A stretch of 64,000 nucleotides of DNA from Bostrychus sinensis. Lineage: Eukaryota; Chordata; Actinopteri; Gobiiformes; Eleotridae. The translations under genes were made by a program, and so were the position numbers. The notes below the pieces were generated by a model that worked only from the letters and a program-made list of their open reading frames with translations, was not told the DNA's origin and did not search any database. Below are positions 11,700 through 22,500 of the stretch, piece after piece. The stretch lies in NCBI GenBank assembly GCA_020698575.1, contig CM036244.1, positions 7,116,034 through 7,180,033 on the forward strand. The letters are read 5' to 3'. Each line of letters begins with the position of its first letter. Positions within the stretch are counted from its first letter, which is position 1.

Positions 11700-12120
11700 A
11701 TTATAGGAAAGAGTGTGCATTGTGAATAGCTAGAGCGTCAAATAAAATAATTATGCCACATAATAATAAACCAATATTGCCCAGGAGAATGGAGTCTGAC
11801 AGCAGCAGGAGGAAAGACCTGTGGTATCTCTCCTTCACACAGCGAGGGTGGACCACTCTGTACCTGCTGGGGGCGTCCTGCTGGGGGCGTCCTGCTGGGG
11901 GCGTCCTGCAGGGGGCGTCCTGCAGGGGGCGTGACTCCTGGTCCAGAGAGGACCCTTCTGTCCCCCACCTCCTGCACTGAGAGAGCAGGACAGAGCTGGA
12001 CGTCCTGATGACTGTGTCCAGCCTCTTCCTCTCTGTACAGGAGGCCGATGCCAGCACAGAGTCAGAGAAGGTCCTCAGGAGCGCCCCCTTCAGTTTCCTC
12101 AGGAGGTGGAGCCTGCTCTG
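11700..12120 (-). mobile_element. 3' end of a LINE open reading frame with an internal 14-bp minisatellite
   Basis: The minus-strand frame has ASASCTERKRLDTVIRTSS and HPRCVKERYHRSF, close to the C-terminal blocks of L2/CR1-type LINEs in fishes. Between these, 11865-11935 carries about five units of CTGCTGGGGGCGTC. No intact element remains. Confidence 0.55.
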
Positions 12121-12249
12121 ACCCTTCCTGTGTCTGTGTTGTGAGTCCAGTCCAGTTTATTGTTCAGGTGAACACCCAGGTTCTGTTCCCTGGATGTTCA
12201 CAGGTAAAATACTGTAAATACTGTCTATGTTTTTCAGATTGACCTCACT

Positions 12250-13500
12250 TCGCTCAGCAATGAAATTAACAAAGCCAGCGGCTGCGAGCTTTGATGAGGC
12301 ATCGGAACCAAAATTTGAGTGAGGTGGTCCAAAAGTACTTGTGTAAATCTGTTTTATTGAATTATCGGATTAAGCTGTTCTGTATAAAGTTGTGTGCTTG
12401 TTTATTTCACTCTAAATGTGTACAAATAATAATTATAAAGATATAGTGTTGCCTGTTGAACCACAGATGTTTATTCCTAGTTTACAAATGAAGTAAAACA
12501 TGTTTATTATTAAAATGTTTAGCAGAAGTTTACTTTGATGTGATGCACACGCAGTTAAATCCCTAAAACTGTATAGCTCACGTTCCCTGTGCCAACAATA
12601 CATAACAACAAATATAAAAAACAAAGGTAAAGATTGGACTGGTTTCTTTATTCATTCTTTTAAAATACAAATATAAAAATCATCTCTTAGAAAAACATTC
12701 AAAGCTTCTTCTACAGAAGTAGGAGGATGGAGATTATTTCTCTTCTTGGGAAGCGCTCCTCTCTGCGAACATGAATTTATTCGCTGGATTCTGTTTTTAG
12801 GGTTGGTACATCCAAAAAGGTGGGCAGTCTTCCTGTGGCTCCCTCTGAAAAACTTTATGGCCAAAGCAAATAAACAACAGAGGAACTTAGTGGTCCTATG
12901 GCGACCTCTAGTGGTTGCTGTAGACCTAAACCTAGAAACATAATGCTACTCAATTAAAACCATAAGGCAACAGACCAGCGCCGCCTGTGGACAGTTTGTG
13001 TGCATTCCCTGCGCTCACGAAGCGTCCCGCAGTAATCCAGATGTTCTGCAGAAACAAAGCCAACAGCAAACTCAGATTATCTCCATCCTCTCTGAAAAAA
13101 ACCTGTGTTTCAGTCCAAGAAGGAGGTTAAAGTGCAGTAAGCAACACAGCTCCATTCACATGCACTCAGAGTCATGTACTGACCTGGGATCAGTGAATTA
13201 TACACTTATCTCATAATTACGAGATAGAAAAAAAAAATAAAAAGTGACTGTAAAAATGAGCACAACGAAAATGTATGTTGTTAATTTTACTAAATGTTAC
13301 AGCTAAATATTTTATAGACAAATGTAAATATGCTAATAAAAACCCGTGTGTTATGTTTTTCATAAAGAGGTGGCGCTGTGTACAGAGAACCACTTTAAAC
13401 TTTACTGGAACATTCTGCTTTAGGTTCATTTTTGTTTTTGTTACTGCTCTGCCTTTGTGCAAACTATAGAATTATTTGTATTACATTATATTTAGTTTTT
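12250..13500. other. No gene recognised; upstream region of chm
   Basis: Mostly AT-rich single-copy sequence. I found no supported exon, RNA gene or mobile-element protein on either strand. Confidence 0.5.
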
Positions 13501-13525
13501 TATTCATTAATAAAAAATAAAAACT

Positions 13526-13550
13526 CTCTCTCTCTCTCTCTCTCGCTCTC
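13526..13550 (+). repeat. (CT)n tract in the chm 5' region
   Basis: A pyrimidine microsatellite lies about 35-60 nt upstream of the chm start codon. Polypyrimidine tracts near start sites are common in vertebrate promoters. Confidence 0.75.
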
Positions 13551-13553
13551 TGT

Positions 13554-13563
13554 GTCACGTGAC
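13554..13563 (+). promoter_or_regulatory. Palindromic E-box GTCACGTGAC before chm
   Basis: The perfect palindrome lies about 20 nt upstream of the ATG at 13584. GTCACGTGAC is the consensus for USF and for MiT/TFE factors that drive lysosomal (CLEAR) genes. The proximity is seen directly; binding is inference. Confidence 0.5.
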
Positions 13564-13583
13564 TGAGCGCCGTCAGATCCAAC

Positions 13584-16500
13584 ATGGCGGCGGAGGACCT
13601 GCCTTCGGAGTTCGATGTGGTGATTGTGGGCACAGGTACGGCTCGGTTCTGGTTCTGTCCCGGTTCTGAGACCGGGTCTGGGTCCGGACTCGGGTTTGGA
13701 CCTGGTCTCGCCCCGGTCTTAGTCCTGGTCTGACTCAAATCCACGCTTAAACCTTTCTGAACTGAAGGCGGGGCTGGGCGTTAGCTTCGTGCTAACAAAC
13801 GCGTTCATTTTCTATAGGAGCGGCTAAGGCTAACCCGCTGCTGATATTCCTCACGGGTTTTTAAACAGGTTTATGGTTAACAACAAAAGAGAAAATGGTT
13901 ATCGCATTGTTTTAATCCAATGCTAACGGCGGCTAACTGTAATAACAGCAGAAGAAGACGGTAAAGTGCGCTCAAGCTAACGGGAGCTAACTGTTTATGA
14001 TGAGTCAAACTGAGTCTGCGCCAATCAGCGCTCAGTCTGCTGGTCACGTGACAGGAGCAGGTAGGAGGAGGAGAAGAGGAGCAGGGGGGAGGAGGAGACA
14101 GGAGCAGAGAGGAGGAGACAGGAGCAGGGGGGAGAAGGACAGGAGCAGGGGGGAGGAGAAGAGGAGCAGCAGAGAGGAGGAGACAGGAGCGGGGGGAGGA
14201 GGAGACAGGAGCAGGGGGGAGGAGGAGAGGAGCAGCAGAGAGGAGGAGACAGGAGCAGGGGGGAGGAGGAGAGGAGCAGCAGAGAGGAGGAGACAGGAGC
14301 AGAGAAGAGGAGACAGGAGCAGAGAGGAGGAAACAGGAGCGGGGGGAGGAGGAGAGGAGCAGCAGAGAGGAGGAGACAGGAGCAGGGGAGAGGAGGAGAC
14401 AGGAGCAGGGGGGAGGAGGAGAGGAGCAGCAGGGGGGAGGAGGAGAGGAGCAGCAGAGAGGAGGAGACAGGAGCAAGGGGGAGGAGGAGAGGAGCAGCAG
14501 AGAGGAGGAGACAGGAGCAGGGGGGAGGAGGAGAGGAGCAGCAGAGAGGAGGAGACAGGAGCAGAGAGGAGGAAACAGGAGCAGGGGGGAGAAGGAGAGG
14601 AGCAGCAGAGAGGAGGAGACAGGAGCAGAGAAGAGGAGACAGGAGCAGAGAGGAGGAAACAGGAGCAGGAGGGAGAAGGAGAGGAGCAGCAGAGAGGAGG
14701 AGACAGGAGCAGAGAGGAGGAAACAGGAGCAGGGGGGAGAAGGAGAGGAGCAGCAGAGAGGAGGAGACAGGAGCAGAGAAGAGGAGACAGGAGCAGAGAG
14801 GAGGAAACAGGAGCAGGGGGGAGAAGGAGAGGAGCAGCAGAGAGGAGGAGACAGGAGCAGAGAAGAGGAGACAGGAGCAGAGAGGAGGAAACAGGAGCAG
14901 GAGGGAGAAGGAGAGGAGCAGCAGAGAGGAGGAGAAAATGGTTATCGCATTGTTTTAATCCAATGCTAACGGCGGCTAACTGTAATAACAGCAGAAGAAG
15001 ACGGTAAAGTGCGCTCAAGCTAACGGGAGCTAACTGTTTATGATGAGTCAAACTGAGTCTGCGCCAATCAGCGCTCAGTCTGCTGGTCACGTGACAGGAG
15101 CAGGTAGGAGGAGGAGAAGAGGAGCAGGGGGGAGGAGGAGACAGGAGCAGAGAAGAGGAGCAGGGGGGAGAAGAACAGGAGCAGGGGGGAGGAGAAGAGG
15201 AGCAGCAGAGAGGAGGAGACAGGAGCAGAGAAGAGGAGACAGGAGCAGAGAGGAGGAAACAGGAGCAGGGGGGAGAAGGACAGGAGCAGGGGGGAGGAGA
15301 AGAGGAGCAGCAGAGAGGAGGAGACAGGAGCAGAGAAGAGGAGACAGGAGCAGAGAGGAGGAAACAGGAGCGGGGGGAGGAGGAGACAGGAGCAGGGGGG
15401 AGGAGGAGAGGAGCAGCAGAGAGGAGGAGAAAATGGTTATCGCATTGTTTTAATCCAATGCTAACGGCGGCTAACTGTAATAACAGCAGAAGAAGACGGT
15501 AAAGTGCGCTCAAGCTAACGGGAGCTAACTGTTTATGATGAGTCAAACTGAGTCTGCGCCAATCAGCGCTCAGTCTGCTGGTCACGTGACAGGAGCAGGT
15601 AGGAGGAGGAGAAGAGGAGCAGGGGGGAGGAGGAGACAGGAGCAGAGAGGAGGAGACAGGAGCAGGGGGGAGAAGGACAGGAGCAGGGGGGAGGAGAAGA
15701 GGAGCAGCAGAGAGGAGGAGACAGGAGCAGAGAAGAGGAGACAGGAGCAGAGAGGAGGAGACAGGAGCAGGGTGGAGGAGGAGAGGAGCAGCAGAGAGGA
15801 GGAGACAGGAGCAGAGAAGAGGAGACAGGAGCAGAGAGGAGGAGACAGGAGCAGGGGGGAGAAGGACAGGAGCAGGGGGGAGGAGAAGAGGAGCAGCAGA
15901 GAGGAGGAGACAGGAGCAGAGAAGAGGAGACAGGAGCAGAGAGGAGGAAACAGGAGCGGGGGGAGGAGGAGACAGGAGCAGGGGGGAGGAGGAGAGGAGC
16001 AGCAGAGAGGAGGAGACAGGAGCAGAGAAGAGGAGGAGCTGATCTGTGGTTGTTGATGGTTTCAGGTCTGTGTGAGTCGGTGGTGGCTGCAGCCTGCTCC
16101 AGAGTTGGACAGAGAGTTCTACACCTGGACAGGTGAGACCGAGTCCCGGACTGGAGCTGGGACTGGAGCTGGGACTGGAGCTGGAGCTGGGAATGAGTGT
16201 GCTCTTATTGTGAAGTGTTTCCTGTTCCCAGGGTTTCCTTTCGACTGTAAATGGCCATTTTCCCCCAGCGAGTAGCTGCCACGGTGCAGTTACTGTAAGG
16301 ACTCCAGGCAGGTCTGATATGTGGCAGTGCCATTAGCAGGCTCTGAAGTCTCATCTATTTCACCTCGCATTTCTCACGCTGAAAAAAGGTCTTATTATTG
16401 GACGGGAATTGGACCAACTGTCAACGCGAGCAACGCAAAAGTGAAAGATTTCTCGTTTGGAGCGACCTATTTTCACTCATCGGATCAGGAGTCACAGCTC

Positions 16501-19500
16501 CGCTCAGTTTAAACCTGCTCTGATCCACCACAGTCTCTGCCCCGCTCTGTGGCTGTCACGTGACTCAGGGCACACAGCCTGCAGGGGGCAGCGTGTCCCC
16601 CCCCACACACACACACTTTTCACACCTGGAGGCTCTCCCTGGGGCCCCTAGTGCTATGTCCGGAGCGATCAGCTGTTTGTACGTAGCAGTAGATATTACG
16701 GTGGCCAGCTGATGACTCGCACGCCGTGCATCTGTGGATGCGTTGCACGTAAATCCTCGTGCGCTCCACAACTTGTTTGTGCTTCACTTTTCTCCGTACA
16801 GTTAAGTTGTGCGTTAGATCGAGTAAGTGTAGAGATAATATCAGCGCTTAAACTGCAGTCACTGCGAAAGACTCTGCTCTTGTATTTGTTAGCTTTGCAC
16901 TGCTAGCAGCCACGCTAATCAGGCGTCAGACCCCGCCCCGCAGCACCCGTACTCTCTCCTCTTGTGTGACACACGGTGGCGCTGTGTTGTGCTAACGTTA
17001 CCTGTTGCTAGCGGCACATCAGCGTAGTCTGTGTGAAGACAGAGATCTGTGGAGTCGCTGCAGTAACGTTACTTCACCGCAGAGCCTACAAACTGCAGGA
17101 GCCAAACACCGTGCCCCTCCATGTGTGTTTACTAGACGCATGCTGCTGTGGGTGCTGCCACCTATGGCAGAAATGTGTACTGCACCTTAGGGAACAGCTG
17201 CAAAACTGCTTCCAGCTGTTTATGACATATTAACATCGTTTAAACAGCTGTATCGATACAGGAGCATGCGTATCAATACGTGTATCGTCTAGGAGTACTT
17301 AACAATATATCCCTGTATCGACCTAATGCTTACTGTGAGAAAGTTCAAAATACCCAGAGATTACGTGAAAAAAAATCGTAAATAAGATGCCGCCAGCTGT
17401 CGAGACATCACTGGACTCTGGCACGGTCACAGTGGCCAAAAAACTTTGGTGATGTTATGCGCAGTAGGTTGCTGTATCAGCCGGAGTTCCCTGCGCAGTG
17501 ACGTGATCACAACGGCGGCCACAACAAGCCCTCGCCTTCCGATGTTGGGCCAAGGTAAAAACGGCTGGGCATCTGTTGCGATTCGGATTGTTCCGTGTGT
17601 TTGCTGGAGAGGGCATGGGCCCTCGGATTATGAAAAACTACAGGGAATAACCGGATTAAGGTATCTCAACAGCATGGTGTTTTATACATCAAAATATGGC
17701 CCAGATCTGCTCAGAAAGGACGTTTTCAAGTTGGGAAATACAAAAATCCCACAACCCCCCCCAGACATTTTTCTTTTTCTTTGGCGGGAACCCTGTGTTC
17801 CTGTGTGCTCTTATTGTGAAGTGTTTCCTGTGTGCTCTTATTGTGAAGTGTTTCCTGTGTGCTCTTATTGTGAACTGTTTCCTGTGTGCTCTTATTGTGA
17901 AGTGTTTCCTGTTCCTGTAGGAGGAGTTATTACGCCGCAGACTGGGCTAGCTTCACCTTTAGCGGCCTCCTGTCGTGGATCCAGGAGCAGCAGGTAACGC
18001 TCGCCCGGCTAAGCGCGTTCGCCGCTGCGTTCGCCGCTGCGTTCGCCGCTGCGTTCGCCGCTGCGTTCGCCGCTGCGTTCGCCGCTGCGTTCGCCGCTGC
18101 GTTCGCCGCTGCGTTCGCCGCTGCGTTCGCCGCTGCGTTCGCCGCTGCGTTCGCCGCTGCGTTCGCCGCCGCGTTCTGATTGGTCAGAGCTCTCTCTGTG
18201 CTGTAGGCGGGGCCGGAGCCAGAGCAACACGGCGATTGGTCGTCTCTGCTGGAGGAGGGGGAGGAGCTCGTTCCTCTAAACCAATCATATTCGTCTATCA
18301 GCGACCTGCAGGTGCACTGCTACGTCAGGTACCGCTCCCGTCTGCTCCTCCGAACTTAGCCAAGGTTTTACTGTTGTTGAATTTATTACGTTAAATTCGT
18401 TTGGACTGAAGTCCGTTTCTGTTCCCACAGCGACGAAGATGAATCAGCGTCCAGCAGTGGACAGCAGCGAGAGGACACAGGTGAGAGACACGAGACAGAG
18501 GACACAGGTGAGAGACGAGAGATATGAGACAGGACACAGGTGAGAGACACGAGACAGAGGACACAGGTGAGAGACAAGAGACAGAGGACACAGGTGAGAG
18601 ACGAGAGATATGAGACAGGACACAGGTGAGAGACACGAGACAGAGGACACAGGTGAGAGACAAGAGACAGAGGACACAGGTGAGAGACAAGAGACAGAGG
18701 ACACAGGTGAGAGACACGAGACAGACGACACAGATGAGAGACACGAGACAGACGACACAGGTGAGAGACATGAGACAGGACACGGGTGAGAGACATGAGA
18801 CAGAGGACCCAGGTGAGAGACATGAGACAGAGGACACAGGTGAGAGACACGAGACAGAGGACACAGGTGAGAGACAGGACACAGGTGAGAGACAAGAGAC
18901 AGAGGACATAGGTGAGAGACGAGAGACAGAATACACAGGTGAGAGACATGAGACCAAGGACACAGGTGAGAGACGAGAGACAGAGGACAGAAGTGAGAGA
19001 CGAGAGACAGAGGACACAGGTGAGAGACGAGAGACAGAGGACACAGGTGAGAGACGAGAGACAGTGGACACAGGTGAGAGACGAGAGACAGAGGACACAG
19101 GTGAGAGACAGAGGACACAGGTGAGAGACGAGAGACAGAGGACACAGGTGAGAGACGAGAGACAGAGGACACAGGTGAGAGATGAGAGACAGAGGACACA
19201 GGTGAGAGACACGAGACAGAGGACACAGGTGAGAGACGAGAGACAGAGTAGAGAGAGTCCAGAGAGAGAAAAAAAAGAGAGACCAGGGAGATAGATGAGA
19301 CTGGGGGCTGGGGTCATGTGACTCACAGAGGTGAGCATAAATCTTGTTAAATGTTGCTCAGATGGCACCAGAGGTGACCTGGACCCAGAGACACAGGACC
19401 AGGACGTGGACCAGGACTCAGGAGGAGAGAAGGTGAGTCTCTGTCAGAGTCCAGATCTGTCTCAGGGAATTGTTTAATAATAACATTTACCTTTTCAGAG

Positions 19501-22500
19501 AGATGTCCCAGAGGGGGAGGAGCCTGCTGCTGACAGCCAATCAGAGCCCGCTTCTGAGACTGGGAGCCAATCAGAACCCGCTGCCGAGACTGGGAGCCAA
19601 TCAGAGCCCTCCACTGAGACTGGGAGCCAATCAGAGCAGAGGAGACTTACTCTGGCAGATTTAGTGAAAGAAGGACGACGCTTCAACATCGACTTGGTAT
19701 CAAAGGTGAAGACTCGCCAGTCAGTCTGCCCCAGTCGGGACTAGTCTCAAGGAGTCTGCCCCAGTCGGGACTAGTCTCAGGAGTCTGCCCCAGTCGGGAC
19801 TAGTCTCAGGAGTCTGCCCCAGTCGGGACTAGTCTCAGGAGTCTGTCCCAGTCGGGACTATACTCAAGGAGTCTGCCCCAGTCGGGACTAGTCTCAGGAA
19901 TCTGTCCCAGTCTGGACTAGTCTCAGGAGTCTGTCCCAGTCGGGACTAGTCTCAGGAGTCTGTCCCAGTCGGGACTAGTCTCAGGAGTCTGTCCCAGTCA
20001 GGACTAGTCTCAGGAGTCTGTCCCAGTCGGGACTATTCTCAGGAGTCTGGCCCAGTCTGGACTAGTGTCAGGAGTCTGTCCCAGTCAGAACTAGTGTCAG
20101 GAGTCTGTCCCAGTCAGAACTAGTGTCAGGAGTCTGTCCCAGTCAGAACTAGTCTCAGGGTGTCTGTCCCAGTCAGAACTAGTCTCAGGGTGTCTGTCCC
20201 AGTCAGAACTAGTCTCAGGAGTCTGTCCCAGTGTGGACTAGTGTCAGGAATCTGTCCCAGTCTGGACTAGTGTCAGGAGTCTGACCCAGTCTGGACCAGT
20301 GTCAGGAGTCTGTCCCAGTCTGGACTAGTCTCTAGTTTTATTATGAGTTCAAAGCTATCACTGTTATAAATTTCCAACATTTATTGAAGTTACATCTCTG
20401 TTTTTATTTTACTCACCGTTAGCAACCCTGAGTAACGTGTGCAACCCTGAGTAATGTGTGCAACCCTGAGTAATGTGTGCAACCCTGAGTAACGTGTGCA
20501 ACCCTGAGTAACGTGTGCAACCCTGAGTAATGTGGGCAACCCTGAGTAATGTGTGCAACCCTGAGTAACGTGTGTAACCCTGAGTAACGTGTGCAACCCT
20601 GAGTAATGTGGGCAACCCTGAGTAATGTGGGCAACCCTGAGTAATGTGGGCTACCCTGAGTAATGTGTGCAACCCTGAGTAATGTGTGCAACCCTGAGTA
20701 ATGTGTGTAACCCTGAGTAACGTGTGCAACCCTGAGTAATGTGTGTAACCCTGAGTAACGTGTGCAACCCTGAGTAATGTGTGTAACGCTGTGCGATGTG
20801 TGCAACCCTGAGTAACGTGTGCAACCCTGAGTAACGTGTGCAACCCTGAGTAACGTGTGCAACCCTGAGTAACGTGTGCAACCCTGAACTGTTTCCTGTG
20901 TTGCTGCAGCTGCTGTTTTCTCGCGGGTCATTGGTCGATCTGCTCATCCAATCAAACGTCAGTCGCTACGCAGAGTTCAAGAACGTCAGCCGCATCCTCA
21001 CCGTTCTGCACGGGAACGTCATACAGGTAAAAACCAGGTCTGAACTGTATCCAAACCAGGGATAAAACAGGGATAAAAAAGGGATAAAACAGGGATAAAA
21101 CAGGGATAAACCAGTGTTTGTGCCCCATGAATCTCTCTCACTGTTGTCATGCGACAGGCTAACCCTGAGAATGCGAACTCTGAGCCACACACCACGAGAG
21201 CAGACTGTATAGGGCTCACAATAAACTGTTTAACATTGGTAGCACCAGTAACTTTGCATGGTTAGGAGCGCGGTCATAAATTTAGGAGCACCAAACAAAA
21301 TGTTTGAAAACATGTATATTAATACTATATTATATTAATAATACAGTAATATGCTGTATATTTGACTCTTTTATGGCACTGGTGCTCCTAACTTGGATAG
21401 GCTCCTCTTTTTTTGTAACCTGGAATAACTGCTCCAGTTCTACGGAATTGTAATGTAATTTATCACACAGACTGTGCATTACTGCCTGCAAAATAAGATC
21501 AAGTCTATAATTTACAAAGTGAACAGTGCCCGCCATAACCTACAGTATAGCAGACTGAGGGGCCCCGGTGGTGAACAGGGGAACTGAAGGTGAAAGTGTG
21601 GGTCAGAGTCATGGAGCTCAACTCAAACACATCAGAAACATTAAAGAAAGGCTCTCTGCGCGGGGCAGCGGCGGGGCAGAGGGACCTCTCTGCACAGGGC
21701 ATGGGGAGCGCTCTGAGTGGGGTAGAGGCGGGGCAGAGGGAGCTCTCTGGGCGGGGCAGCGGCGGGGCAGAGGGACCTCTCTGCACAGGGCATGGGGAGC
21801 TCTCTGAGTGGGGTAGAGGCGGGGCAGAGGGAGCTCTCTGCGCGGGGCAGAGGGACCTCTGCGCGGGGCAGCGGCGGGGCAGAGGCGGGGCAGAGGGACC
21901 TCTCTGCGCGGGGCAGCGGCGGGGCAGAGGGACCTCTCTGCGCGGGGCAGCGGCGGGGCAGAGGGACCTCTCTGCGCGGGGCAGCGGCGGGGCAGAGGGA
22001 CCTCTCTGCGCGGGGCAGCGGCGGGGCAGAGGGACCTCTCTGCGCGGGGCAGCGGCGGGGCAGAGGGACCTCTCTGCGCGGGGCAGCGGCGGGGCAGAGG
22101 GACCTCTCTGCGCGGGGCAGCGGCGGGGCAGAGGGACCTCTCTGCGCGGGGCAGCGGCGGGGCAGAGGGACCTCTCTGCGCGGGGCATGTGGAGCTCTCT
22201 GCGCGGGGCAGAGGGACCTCTCTGCGCGGGGCAGAGGGAGCTCTCTGCGCGGGGCAGAGGGAGCTCTCTGCGCGGGGCAGGGGGACCTCTCTGCGCGGGG
22301 CAGCGGCGGGGCAGAGGGACCTCTCTGCGCGGGGCATGTGGAGCTCTCTGCGCGGGGCAGGGGGACCTCTCTGCGCGGGGCATGTGGAGCTCTCTGCGCG
22401 GGGCAGAGGGACCTCTCTGCGCGGGGCATGTGGAGCTCTCTGCGCGGGGCAGAGGGACCTCTCTGCGCGGGGCAGGGGGACCTCTCTGCGCGGGGCATGT

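Noticed and set aside
14044..15585. Ser/Leu/Pro-rich 513-codon minus-strand frame
   Set aside because: It is the complement of the GA-rich array in chm intron 1.
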